This document shows, one piece after another, positions 1-7,372 of a stretch of 7,463 nt of DNA. The notes below the pieces were generated by a model. It was not told where the DNA came from and searched no databases. It was given only the letters and a program-made list of their open reading frames with translations. Numbering within the stretch: position 1 is the first letter of the stretch; the number at the start of each line of letters is the position of its first letter. A program made the position numbers and the translations under genes. This DNA is from Streptomyces chattanoogensis (GTDB lineage Bacteria > Actinomycetota > Actinomycetes > Streptomycetales > Streptomycetaceae): contig NZ_LGKG01000203.1 in assembly GCF_001294335.1 (NCBI RefSeq), forward strand, positions 1 through 7,463, in the 5' to 3' direction.

Positions 1-3000
1 ACGCGGCACCGTCAACACCAACTTCCCCACATGCCGCGCCCGGCTCATAAACCGAAACGCCTCGGCGGCACGCCGCACATCCCACGCCAGCACCGGCATC
101 GGAGCGAGGACACCCTCGGCGAGCAACCCGGTGATTTCGAGGAGGAGTTGCTGGAGCCGTACGGGCCCGGCGTCGATCAGGTCGAACGCGCGGTAGTGGA
201 CGCCGGGGTGCCGCGCCTCGACCTCGGCCGCATCCCGGATGTCGGTCTTGCCCATCTCGACGAAGTGCCCGCCGCTCGGCAGCAGGCGCAGCGAGGCGTC
301 CACGAAATCGCCGGTCAGCGAGTTGAGTACGGCGTCCATCCCCGCGCCGTCCGTGACGGCGAGGAACTTCTGCGCGAAGTCCAGATCCCGCGACGAGGCG
401 ATGTGGTCATCGGCGAGCCCCAGCGACCGCAGCACGTCCCACTTCCCCGGACTCGCCGTCGCGAACACCTCACAGCCCCGGTGCCGCGCCAGCCGGATGG
501 CGGCGATGCCGACACCGCCCGCACCGGCGTGGACCAGTACCCGCTGCCCCGCCCGGACCTTGGCGAGGTCTTCCCAGGCGAACAGCGCGGTCGCATAGAC
601 CAGCGGTACCGCGGCGGCGTCCGCGAAGTCCCAGTCGGGCGGCAGCGGTACGACGAGGTCCCGCGGGGCGACCGCCGCGGGGCCGAAGGCGCCGCTGACG
701 AGGCCCAGCACACGGTCGCCGACCGACAGACCGGTGACCGCCGCGCCGACCTCGGTCACCACACCGGCGGCCTCGTACCCCAGGACGTCCTCGGAGGCCG
801 CCATGCCCAGCAGAGAGACAACGTCACGGAAGTTCATGCCGGCGGCGCGCACCGCGAGGCGGATGTGGTCCGGGGGCAGCGGCGCGCCGGCCGCCGGGGC
901 GGGCGTCAGCCGCAGGCTCTCCAGCGTGCCGCGGACCGGTGCGTCCAGCCGCCAGTGCGCCGCACCGGCCGGGGGCACCAGGGCGTCCGAGCCGGTCCGG
1001 ATCAGCCTGCGCGCCGCCGGCCTGCCCTGTCGCAGCACCAGTTCCGGCTCGCCGTAGGAGGCCACGGCGAGCAGCGCGCGCCGGCTCTCCTCCGTGGTGT
1101 CGATGTCGGCCAGCAGGAAGCTGCCGGGGTTCTCGGCCTGCGCCGAGCGCACCAGTCCCCACAGCGGGGCATGGACGAGGTCCACGAGGCGCTCGCCGGT
1201 CCCGTCGGAGACCGCCCCGCGGGTCACGAACACCAGCTGTGCGCCGGCGAAGCGCTCGTCGGCGAGCCATGCCTGGATGAGTCCGAGGGCCCGGGTCAGG
1301 GCCGCGTGCACGGCATCCGGATCCACCGCGGGGCCGGCCTGCACCGCCTGGCCGGGATCCGCCGCGGGTCCGGGTCCGAAGGGCACGAACACGACGTCAG
1401 GGACCTCCCCGACGTCCTCCAGACGGGCACAGACCTCCAGACCGGCACAGTCCTCGAAGCCGAGCCCCAGCACATCGTCCCCGAGGACCAGGCACCGTTC
1501 CGCCGGTGCCTGGGACACCGCGGGAAGCGGCGTCCACTCGATCCGGAACAGGGCGTCGGCGCCGGACGGGGAGCCCTCCAGCTGGGCCGCGTCGACCGGC
1601 CGCGACACCAGCGCCGTCACCGAGGCGACCGGTCCGCCCGTCCCGTCGGTGAGGGTGATCGCCACCGCGTCGTCGTTCTGCGGCACGATCCGTACGCGCA
1701 GTGCCGGTACCCCCACGCCATGGATCTCGACCCCTCGCCAGGAGAACGGCAGGGCGACCCCGGTGCTCTTCTCGGCGAGGATGCCCGCGTGCAGAACGGC
1801 GTCGAACAGCGCGGGGTGCACGCCGAACCCGGCCGTCTCCGTGCCCTCGGGCAGCGCCACCTCCGCGTAGACCTCGGCGCCGCGCCGCCAGGCGGCCCGC
1901 AGGCCCTGGAAGGCCGGGCCGTAGCCGTAGCCGTCGTCGGCGAGCCGGTCGTAGAAGCCGGTCAGCTCGATCCGTTCGGCACCCTGCGGCGGCCACACCC
2001 CCGGCTCCGCCGCCGGTACGGGCCCGCCGGGGGCGAGGACGCCGACGGCATGGCAGGTCCAGGTCTCGTCACCGTCGGCGCGGGAATAGGCCATGACGTT
2101 GCGGGTGCCGGACTCGCCCGGGGCCCGGACGACGAGCCGCAGCGCGACCCCGCCCCGCTCGGGCACCACCAGCGGGGCGGTCAGGGTCAGCTCGTCGATA
2201 CGGGTGCAGCCGGCCTCGTCCCCGGCGCGGCTGAACAGCTCCACCCATGCCGTCCCGGGGAACAGCACGGTGCCCAGGACGGCGTGGTCGGCCAGCCAGG
2301 GGTGCGTACGCAGCGAGATCCGGCCGGTGAGCACGATGTCCGAGGTGTCGGGCACCGTGACGACGGCGCTGAGCAGCGGGTGTCCGGCGTCGGCGAGCCC
2401 GGCCGAGGCCAGGTCCCCCGCGGGGGCCCCGGCGTCGAGCCAGAAGTGCTTGCGCCGGAACGCATAGGTGGGCAGGTCCACTTCGGCGGCCCCGGCCGGG
2501 AGCGCCGCGGCCCAGTCCACGCCGACGCCCCGCGTGTGCAGCCGGGCGAGCGCGGTGGTGAAGGTCGTGGCCTCGGGCCGGTTCGCCCGCACGACCGGCA
2601 GGAACACGGCGTCGGTGCGGGCATGGGTACGAGCATCGGTACGGGCATCGGTATCGGCGTCGTCCAGGCAGCTCTGGCCCATGCCCGACAGCACGCCGTC
2701 CGGGCCCAGTTCGAGGAACGTCGACACGCCGGATCCGGCGAGCAGCGCGACGGCGTCGGCGAAGCGGACGGGTTCGCGCACATGGCGCACCCAGTACTCG
2801 GGGTCGCCGGTCTCCTCGGCGGTGAGCACGCGGCCGGTCACATTGGAGACGATCGGGATCCTTGGCGGCGCGTACGACACCACCCGTGCGACCCACCGGA
2901 ATTCGGCCAGCATCGGCTCCATCCGCGGCGAGTGGAAGGCATGGCTCACGGTCAGGCGCCGGGTGCGGCGGCCGCGGGCCCGCCAGGACGCCATCAGCTC

Positions 3001-5463
3001 GAGGACCGGCTGCTCGTCGCCGGAGACCACCACGGACCGGGGGCCGTTGACCGCGGCCAGGCCGAGCCCGCCGGTGCCGGAGCGCGCGGCGTGTGCGGCG
3101 AGCTCCGGCGCGATCTCGTCCTCGCCCGCTTCGATGGCGGCCATCGCCCCGCCCTCGGGCAGCTCCTGCATCAGCCGGCCGCGGGTGGCCACCAGCAGGG
3201 CGGCGTCCGGCAGATCCAGCACCCCCGAGACATGGGCGGCCACCAGCTCGCCGATCGAATGCCCCACGAGGAAGTCCGGTGTGACGCCCCACGACTCGAC
3301 CAGGCGGAACAGCGCCACCTCGAAGGCGAACAGGGCGGGCTGGGTGTACTCGGTACGGTCCAGCAGTTCGGGCGCGTCCCCGAACACCAGGGACTCGACG
3401 GACCGGTCCACGAAGGCGTTGAGCGCGGCGCAGGCCTCGTCGAACGCCTGCCGGAACACGGGGAACCGGGCATACAGCTCCCGGCCCATGCCGAGCCGCT
3501 GGCTGCCCTGTCCGGTGAACAGGAACGCGAGGCCGCCCTCGGCCGGTGTGCCGGTCACGATGCCCGGCGCGCTGCCGTCCGCGGCGAATGCGCGCAGGGC
3601 GACCACGAGAGCGGTACGGTCCGCGGCGACGGCCACCGCCCGGTCCGTCAGCTGGGCGCGCGTGGTCGCGAGCGAGTGGGCGACGTCCGGCAGCCGCAGG
3701 TCCGGGCGTTCGTCGAGGAAGCCGGCGAGCCGTTCCGCCTGTGCCCGTACCCCGGCGGGGCCGTTGCCGGAGACGGCGAAGGGCAGCGCACCGGCCTGTT
3801 CGGCGGAGGGCCGGTCGGGCTCCCCGGCGGGCTCTTCGGCCTCCTCCGGCGCGACGGCCTCCAGGATCACATGGGCGTTGGTGCCGCTGACCCCGAACGA
3901 CGAGACGGCCGCCCGGCGCGGCCGGCCGGTCTCCGGCCAGGGCGCGGCCTCGGTCAGCAACTCCACGTTGCCCGCCGACCAGTCGACGTGCGGGGTCGGT
4001 TCGGTGAGGTGCAGGGTGCGCGGCAGCAGGCCGTGCCGGAGCGCGAGCACGGTCTTGATCACTCCGGTGACCCCGGCCGCCGCCTGGGTGTGCCCCAGAT
4101 TCGACTTGACCGACCCGAGCCGCAGCGGCCGGCCGGCCGGCCGGTCCTGGCCGTAGGTGGCCAGCAGTGCCTGGGCCTCGATCGGATCGCCCAGGGCCGT
4201 GCCGGTGCCGTGCGCCTCCACGGCGTCCACGTCGGCGGCGGTCAGCCCGGCATCGGCCAGCGCGCTGCGGATCACCCGCTGCTGGGCCGGTCCGCTCGGT
4301 GCCGTCAGGCCGTTGGAGGCGCCGTCGGAGTTGACTGCCGAACCGCGCAGCACGGCAAGGACCCGGTGCCCGTGCCGTACGGCGTCGGAGAGCCGCTCGA
4401 CGACGAGCACGCCGACCCCCTCCGACCAGCCGGTGCCGTCCGCATCGGCCGAGAACGCCTTGCACCGGCCGTCGGCCGCCAGTCCGCGCTGCCGGGAGAA
4501 CGCCAGGAACCCGCCGGGGCTCGCCATCACGGCGGCGCCGCCGGCCAGCGCCAGCCGGCATTCGCCGCGCCGCAGGGACTGGGCCGCCATGTGCAGCGCC
4601 ACCAGCGAGGACGAGCATGCGGTGTCCACGGTGACGGCCGGGCCCTCGAAGCCGTACGCGTAGGCCACCCGGCCCGAGGCGAGGCTGGCCGCGGTGCCGG
4701 TCAGCAGATGGCCTTCGAGCCCCGCGCCGACGTGCTGCAGGCCCGGTCCGTACTCGTGGTTCTCCACGCCGGTGAAGACGCCGACGGGGGTGCCGCGCAG
4801 CGCCGACGGGCTGATTCCGGCGCGCTCCAGGCCCTCCCAGGTGACCTCCAGCAGCAGCCGCTGCTGGGGATCGGTCGCCACCGCCTCCCGCGGCGAGATC
4901 CCGAAGAACTCCGCGTCGAACTCCGGCGCATCGTGCAGGAATCCCCCGCGCCGCGTGTAGGTGCGGCCGGGCCGGTCGGGATCGGGGTCGTACAGGCCGT
5001 CGACGTCCCAGCCCCGGTTGACCGGGAAGTCGGAGAGCACCTCTTCGCCGTCGAGCAGCACCTGCCAGAGGTCTTCGGGGGAGGTGATGCCGCCGGGCAG
5101 CCGGCAGGCCATGCCGACGATCGCGACCGGCTCCTCCGGATCGGCGGGCGCGCCGGTCCCGGCGTCCGGTACGTCCTCCGCCACGGCCTCACCGTACAGC
5201 CGTCGGTACAGCTCCTCGGCGAGGGCCTGCGGCGTGGGATGGTCGAACACCATCGTCACCGGCAGGGCGAGCCCGGTGGCCGCGGTGAGCCGCCGGTGCA
5301 GTTCCACCGCGGCGATCGAGCCGACCCCCTGGTCCACGAAGGACGCCCGGATCCCGATCGATTCGGCGTCCCGCTCCAGCGCCTCTGCCGCGCAGTCGCA
5401 CACCAGGCGCAGCAGGATGTGCTGCCGTTCGAACACCGGCAGCCGGTCGAGCTCTGCACGCAC
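1..5463 (-). CDS. Modular type I polyketide synthase, first module (ACP-KS-AT-DH-ER), 3' end outside window
   Basis: The minus frame is open for 1821 codons from GTG at 5463 to the window edge. An in-frame TAG lies 24 bases upstream, with a GAGGGGG ribosome site (5475-5469) between, so the start is firm. Domains by residue: ACP about 12-88 (Ser49 in GVGSI); KS 111-535 with Cys283 (TACSSS), His418 (EAHGTGT) and His458 (SNLGH); AT 645-955 with Ser736 in GHSIGE and HAFH at 841-844, both typical of malonyl-CoA selection; DH 1028-1290 with His1060 ([10 protein letters not shown]), YGYGP and Asp1221/His1225; KR structural subdomain about 1305-1500; ER 1510-1820 with NFRDVV, the NADPH loop GAGGVG, Lys1674 and MGKTDIRD. 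All visible catalytic residues are present. The catalytic KR and following ACP should lie beyond position 1. No docking helix precedes the ACP and no loading AT is present, so the ACP is probably charged in trans (inference). The product is not identifiable from this window. The family call is near certain. Confidence 0.97.
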   Translation of the reverse strand, partial: MRAELDRLPVFERQHILLRLVCDCAAEALERDAESIGIRASFVDQGVGSIAAVELHRRLTAATGLALPVTMVFDHPTPQALAEELYRRLYGEAVAEDVPDAGTGAPADPEEPVAIVGMACRLPGGITSPEDLWQVLLDGEEVLSDFPVNRGWDVDGLYDPDPDRPGRTYTRRGGFLHDAPEFDAEFFGISPREAVATDPQQRLLLEVTWEGLERAGISPSALRGTPVGVFTGVENHEYGPGLQHVGAGLEGHLLTGTAASLASGRVAYAYGFEGPAVTVDTACSSSLVALHMAAQSLRRGECRLALAGGAAVMASPGGFLAFSRQRGLAADGRCKAFSADADGTGWSEGVGVLVVERLSDAVRHGHRVLAVLRGSAVNSDGASNGLTAPSGPAQQRVIRSALADAGLTAADVDAVEAHGTGTALGDPIEAQALLATYGQDRPAGRPLRLGSVKSNLGHTQAAAGVTGVIKTVLALRHGLLPRTLHLTEPTPHVDWSAGNVELLTEAAPWPETGRPRRAAVSSFGVSGTNAHVILEAVAPEEAEEPAGEPDRPSAEQAGALPFAVSGNGPAGVRAQAERLAGFLDERPDLRLPDVAHSLATTRAQLTDRAVAVAADRTALVVALRAFAADGSAPGIVTGTPAEGGLAFLFTGQGSQRLGMGRELYARFPVFRQAFDEACAALNAFVDRSVESLVFGDAPELLDRTEYTQPALFAFEVALFRLVESWGVTPDFLVGHSIGELVAAHVSGVLDLPDAALLVATRGRLMQELPEGGAMAAIEAGEDEIAPELAAHAARSGTGGLGLAAVNGPRSVVVSGDEQPVLELMASWRARGRRTRRLTVSHAFHSPRMEPMLAEFRWVARVVSYAPPRIPIVSNVTGRVLTAEETGDPEYWVRHVREPVRFADAVALLAGSGVSTFLELGPDGVLSGMGQSCLDDADTDARTDARTHARTDAVFLPVVRANRPEATTFTTALARLHTRGVGVDWAAALPAGAAEVDLPTYAFRRKHFWLDAGAPAGDLASAGLADAGHPLLSAVVTVPDTSDIVLTGRISLRTHPWLADHAVLGTVLFPGTAWVELFSRAGDEAGCTRIDELTLTAPLVVPERGGVALRLVVRAPGESGTRNVMAYSRADGDETWTCHAVGVLAPGGPVPAAEPGVWPPQGAERIELTGFYDRLADDGYGYGPAFQGLRAAWRRGAEVYAEVALPEGTETAGFGVHPALFDAVLHAGILAEKSTGVALPFSWRGVEIHGVGVPALRVRIVPQNDDAVAITLTDGTGGPVASVTALVSRPVDAAQLEGSPSGADALFRIEWTPLPAVSQAPAERCLVLGDDVLGLGFEDCAGLEVCARLEDVGEVPDVVFVPFGPGPAADPGQAVQAGPAVDPDAVHAALTRALGLIQAWLADERFAGAQLVFVTRGAVSDGTGERLVDLVHAPLWGLVRSAQAENPGSFLLADIDTTEESRRALLAVASYGEPELVLRQGRPAARRLIRTGSDALVPPAGAAHWRLDAPVRGTLESLRLTPAPAAGAPLPPDHIRLAVRAAGMNFRDVVSLLGMAASEDVLGYEAAGVVTEVGAAVTGLSVGDRVLGLVSGAFGPAAVAPRDLVVPLPPDWDFADAAAVPLVYATALFAWEDLAKVRAGQRVLVHAGAGGVGIAAIRLARHRGCEVFATASPGKWDVLRSLGLADDHIASSRDLDFAQKFLAVTDGAGMDAVLNSLTGDFVDASLRLLPSGGHFVEMGKTDIRDAAEVEARHPGVHYRAFDLIDAGPVRLQQLLLEITGLLAEGVLAPMPVLAWDVRRAAEAFRFMSRARHVGKLVLTVPR
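2608..2655. repeat. 12-bp in-frame tandem repeat within the PKS AT C-terminus
   Basis: Four 12-base units (2608-2619, 2620-2631, 2632-2643, 2644-2655) of the type GGCATCGGTACG encode, on the minus strand, [16 protein letters not shown] (residues 937-952). They sit in a surface-loop position between the LELGPDGVL segment and the PVVRANRPE segment of the AT. The unit length preserves the frame, so it reads as a small slippage expansion. Confidence 0.8.
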
Positions 5464-5588
5464 TGGTGCCCCCTCTTTCTCCCTCTACGGGTTCCACGCA
5501 ATTGACGGGATCGACAACGCCGGACACCCGGGCGGCTTGACGAGGAGACGACGAAGAGACCGGGCCGGATCACACCTGTCGAACACCG

Positions 5589-5633
5589 ATGCTAGGGAGA
5601 ACGATCAGCGCCACCCACCCCTAACGTCCCCTA
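5589..5633 (-). promoter_or_regulatory. Likely PKS promoter region with TAGGGG direct repeats
   Basis: On the minus strand TAGCAT (5594-5589) is a plausible -10 box, with a poor TGGGTG (5617-5612) 17 bases upstream as -35. Directly upstream and overlapping it, TAGGGG occurs twice at a 10-base period (5633-5628 and 5623-5618), one helical turn apart. A weak -35 next to short direct repeats is typical of activator-dependent Streptomyces promoters. A further TAGGGA lies on the plus strand at 5593-5598. The leader would be about 120 bases. The remainder of the 5464-5765 gap holds the terminator and inverted repeat listed separately and no gene. Confidence 0.35.
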
Positions 5634-5644
5634 CTCCCCCGCCC

Positions 5645-5679
5645 GGAAAAGGCGAAAGCCCGGCGGGGTGTCGCCGGGC
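5645..5679 (-). terminator. Intrinsic terminator after the response regulator
   Basis: Arms 5658-5665 (GCCCGGCG) and 5672-5679 (CGCCGGGC) pair perfectly over 8 bp around a 6-base loop. On the minus strand the stem is followed by TTT, CGCC and TTTT (5657-5645), a reasonable U-rich tail. It lies about 87 bases after the regulator stop and ahead of the PKS start, which suggests the PKS has its own promoter. Confidence 0.7.
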
Positions 5680-5710
5680 CATAGGGGTGCCGATCTGGGG
5701 AAACACTCCA

Positions 5711-5748
5711 CCGGTCAATTCGCGGGGAATTCCGCTGCCGCCGACCGG
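5711..5748. other. Two-part imperfect inverted repeat behind the response regulator
   Basis: AATTC (5717-5721) and GAATT (5727-5731) form an inner stem over a 5-base loop. CCGGTC (5711-5716) and GACCGG (5743-5748) form an outer stem, with an 11-base bulge on one side. It begins 18 bases after the regulator stop and could be a 3' mRNA structure or a binding site. Its function is unknown. Confidence 0.3.
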
Positions 5749-5765
5749 ATTCACTCGGTGCAGCT

Positions 5766-6416
5766 TCATTCGGTGTAACGGTGCTGCCGGGCATATTGAA
5801 TTGCCTGGGCGCGGTCCTTGCTTCCGGTCTTCGCGAAGATGCGGTTGATATGGGTCTTGACGGTGGTTTCGCTGATGAACAGGTGCCGGGAGATTTCGCG
5901 GTTTCCGAAACCGGCGGCGATCAGCTTGAGGACGTCGGTCTCCCGCGCGGTGAGCCGGTCGGCGGGTGCCGGGGCCGGCTGACTGCGGGTCGCCGCCTGG
6001 ATGAGGGTGCGCTGGACGCCGGAGTCCAGCACCGCCTGGCCGGCGGCGGCCGCGGTGAGCGCGCGGGCGATCGCGTCCTTGGTGGCGGACTTGGTGAGGT
6101 AGCCGAGTGCGCCGGCGTGCAGCGCCTCCAGGGCGAGGTCCTCGGACGCATAGGTGGTGAGCACGACCACCTGGGTGTCCGGGTGGTCCTGCCGCACCTG
6201 CCGAGTGGCTTCCACGCCGGTGACGTTGGGCATGCCCAGGTCCATCAGGATGACATCCGGGCGGTGCTCGGCAACCCGGGCCACCGCCTCCTCGCCGTCG
6301 GCCGCTTCGGCCACGACCGTGATGCCCGGCATGGTCCCCAGGAGGAGAACGAGTCCTTCGCGTACCGCCGCCTGGTCGTCGGCGACGATCACCCGGATGC
6401 TGGCTTGTGTGGTCAC
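5766..6416 (-). CDS. NarL/FixJ-family response regulator (REC + LuxR-type HTH)
   Basis: This 216-residue protein has the standard length and order of a two-component response regulator. The receiver domain (about 7-122) has the acidic pair Asp13/Asp14, phosphoacceptor Asp59 in VILMDL, Thr87/Thr88 and Lys109, so phosphorylation looks intact. A Pro/Ala-rich linker (about 143-153) leads to a LuxR-type helix-turn-helix (about 155-210) with LTARETDVLKLIAAG and ISETTVKTHINRIF. I chose GTG at 6416 because the receiver fold begins six residues in and GGGAG (6432-6428) lies 11 bases upstream. The frame stays open to 6755 but that overlaps the thioesterase gene and has no receiver homology. No histidine kinase gene is in the window, so the partner is elsewhere or the regulator is orphan. 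Its place between the thioesterase-like gene and the PKS suggests a cluster regulator (inference). A terminator follows about 90 bases downstream. Confidence 0.95.
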   Translation of the reverse strand: MTTQASIRVIVADDQAAVREGLVLLLGTMPGITVVAEAADGEEAVARVAEHRPDVILMDLGMPNVTGVEATRQVRQDHPDTQVVVLTTYASEDLALEALHAGALGYLTKSATKDAIARALTAAAAGQAVLDSGVQRTLIQAATRSQPAPAPADRLTARETDVLKLIAAGFGNREISRHLFISETTVKTHINRIFAKTGSKDRAQAIQYARQHRYTE

Positions 6417-6457
6417 GGTGCCAGTGTCTCCCGACCCCGCCCGGTGGCCAAGGCGGT

Positions 6458-6483
6458 CCGGCCGGGCACATCCGCCCGGCCGG
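6458..6483 (-). terminator. GC-rich hairpin between thioesterase-like gene and response regulator
   Basis: Arms CCGGCCGGGC (6458-6467) and GCCCGGCCGG (6474-6483) pair perfectly over 10 bp around a 6-base loop, about 35 bases after the thioesterase-like stop and 42 before the regulator start. It has no U tract. It may end, weaken or stabilise the transcript between the two genes. Whether they are co-transcribed cannot be decided from the sequence. Confidence 0.45.
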
Positions 6484-6522
6484 TCCACCTCGGTCGGTCC
6501 ACCTCGGTCGATCCGCCTCAGT
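6481..6522. repeat. 14-bp tandem repeat, three units, across the thioesterase-like stop
   Basis: CGGTCCACCTCGGT occurs exactly at 6481-6494 and 6495-6508. A third unit at 6509-6522, CGATCCGCCTCAGT, differs at three positions and contains the stop codon (6520-6518). Tandem slippage downstream of the gene's last codons is the simplest explanation. The unit is not a multiple of three bases. Confidence 0.8.
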
Positions 6523-7117
6523 CGATCAGCGTGGAGAGCAGCCGGTCGTGTATCAGGTTCACGAGTTCCGCACAGTGGGTCTCGAGAAACCGCCCGCCAC
6601 CGCGCCAGACCTCGAGGTCGAAGCGGTCCCGTGTGCAGGCCCGCCACTGCGGCCGGGCGGTGACATCCGTCCCGCCGCCGAGGGCGACAACCGGCGAATT
6701 CAGCCGGACGGCCTCGAACTTCGGCGCCGCCCCCCAGTTGGCCACGAACGTGCACAGCGGGGCGATGTCCGTCTCCTGCTCCAGCCGCCCGGCCACCCGT
6801 AACGCGACTTCGCCGCCCCTGCGGTGCCCGAAGAGGGCGAGCGGCAGATCGGTCCAGTCACGGAGCAGCCGCGCACTGTCGCTCACCAGGTCGTCGAGTC
6901 CGGCGATGCAGCCGGGCGCGCCCCGCACATCGCGGTGCGGGTACTGCACGGCCAACACCTCGACGGACGGCAGCAGTTGCCGGGCCAGATGCCATAACGA
7001 CTCCGAGGTGTCCACCGCATGCGGAAAACACGCCAGCCGGAAGGCCGCCGGCTGCAGCGGGCCCGCGATTCTTATCAGCTCGACATCGCGATCGGCGATC
7101 GGTTCACACATCCACAC
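6518..7117 (-). CDS. Degenerate type II thioesterase-like protein (catalytic Ser and His missing)
   Basis: The 199-residue product aligns by eye with type II thioesterases that clear stalled acyl groups from PKS and NRPS carrier proteins: LACFPHA (28-34), VEVLAVQYP (52-60), LALFGHxxG (93-101), PVVALGG (142-148) and a C-terminal FDLEVWRGGGRFL (166-178). The family's GHSMG elbow reads GHRRG, so the nucleophile is Arg99. The GGHF catalytic His is Arg176. The HAGG oxyanion segment reads HAVD. About 45-50 residues that normally form the lid between the central strand and PVVALGG are missing, which explains the length (199 against about 250). Asp151 may be the retained acid. The frame is intact. 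GTG at 7117 is preferred over ATG at 7111 because GGGAG (7130-7126) lies 8 bases before it. Leu41 and Leu106 are TTA codons, and rare ATA, AGA and AGG codons occur. It could be a decaying gene or a non-hydrolytic binding protein. Confidence 0.9.
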   Translation of the reverse strand: MWMCEPIADRDVELIRIAGPLQPAAFRLACFPHAVDTSESLWHLARQLLPSVEVLAVQYPHRDVRGAPGCIAGLDDLVSDSARLLRDWTDLPLALFGHRRGGEVALRVAGRLEQETDIAPLCTFVANWGAAPKFEAVRLNSPVVALGGGTDVTARPQWRACTRDRFDLEVWRGGGRFLETHCAELVNLIHDRLLSTLID

Positions 7118-7167
7118 GTTCCGTTCTCCCGCTGTCTCCGTCGGTCTTCGCTGGTACGCGGTGTCCG

Positions 7168-7199
7168 ACGATACGGAGCGCGGACGGGAACGGCGTCAG
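7168..7199 (-). promoter_or_regulatory. Possible promoter of the thioesterase-like gene
   Basis: On the minus strand CTGACG (7199-7194) and TATCGT (7173-7168) resemble -35 and -10 hexamers, but their 20-base spacing is longer than the usual 17-18. Transcription would start near 7161, giving a leader of about 44 bases, with the palindrome at 7229-7248 upstream of the -35 box. This is a weak call by eye. The rest of the 7118-7372 gap shows no further gene. Confidence 0.25.
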
Positions 7200-7206
7200 C
7201 CGCCGA

Positions 7207-7248
7207 GGTGGAGATCTTGGCCCCCCAAGGGTGGATATATCTCCACCC
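7207..7248. promoter_or_regulatory. Candidate operator: 20-bp palindrome plus extra half-site
   Basis: Bases 7229-7248 read GGGTGGATATATCTCCACCC, a 20-bp palindrome with one mismatched pair (7236 with 7241). A third half-site, GGTGGAGAT, lies at 7207-7215 in direct orientation and is a perfect 9-bp inverted match to ATCTCCACC at 7239-7247. A small CTTGG/CCAAG stem lies between (7216-7220 and 7225-7229). Centred about 120 bases before the thioesterase-like start, it fits a dimeric repressor or activator site. The binding protein is not known. It could instead act as an RNA hairpin in the gap. Confidence 0.55.
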
Positions 7249-7311
7249 CTACCGGTGGCTCCGGAGGTTTGGGGCCGACAGGGGTTGCGCTCGGGGCGCC
7301 GCGGACGCACA

Positions 7312-7346
7312 AGTCCCCTGTCCCTCCTGGCAGGGGACAGAGGACT
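7312..7346 (-). terminator. Hairpin terminator after the right-edge gene
   Basis: Arms 7312-7324 and 7334-7346 form a 13-bp stem around a 9-base loop. In minus-strand RNA the only irregular pair is a U-G wobble (7341 with 7317), whereas on the plus strand the same position is a C-A mismatch, so the structure fits minus-strand transcription. It begins 27 bases after the stop at 7373. There is no long U tract, as is common for Streptomyces terminators. Confidence 0.8.
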
Positions 7347-7372
7347 CGTTCGTCATACGGACATGCCTGCCG

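Noticed and set aside
2069..4618. A minus-strand open frame of 849 codons inside the PKS region.
   Set aside because: It is in a different frame from the PKS, begins at the KS active-site region and has a low-complexity composition without domains. It is a shadow frame.
31..5505. A plus-strand open frame of 1824 codons opposite the whole PKS gene.
   Set aside because: The translation is Arg/Gly/Pro/Ala-rich with no recognisable domain, while the opposite strand encodes a continuous PKS with all catalytic motifs. Long antisense frames are expected from codon bias in GC-rich genes.
5592..5608. CTAGGGAGAACGATCAG as a PAS-LuxR (PimM-like) operator.
   Set aside because: Only the left half matches the CTVGGGAWWTCCCBAG type consensus; the right half does not, and no PAS-LuxR gene is in the window.
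6417..6755. Upstream extension of the response regulator to 6755.
   Set aside because: It overlaps the thioesterase-like gene in another frame and adds sequence with no receiver features; GTG at 6416 has a ribosome site and gives the normal family length.
7104..7310. A 68-codon minus-strand frame in the gap before the thioesterase-like gene.
   Set aside because: It runs through the palindrome and into the thioesterase-like start in another frame, has no recognisable motif and looks like chance in GC-rich DNA.
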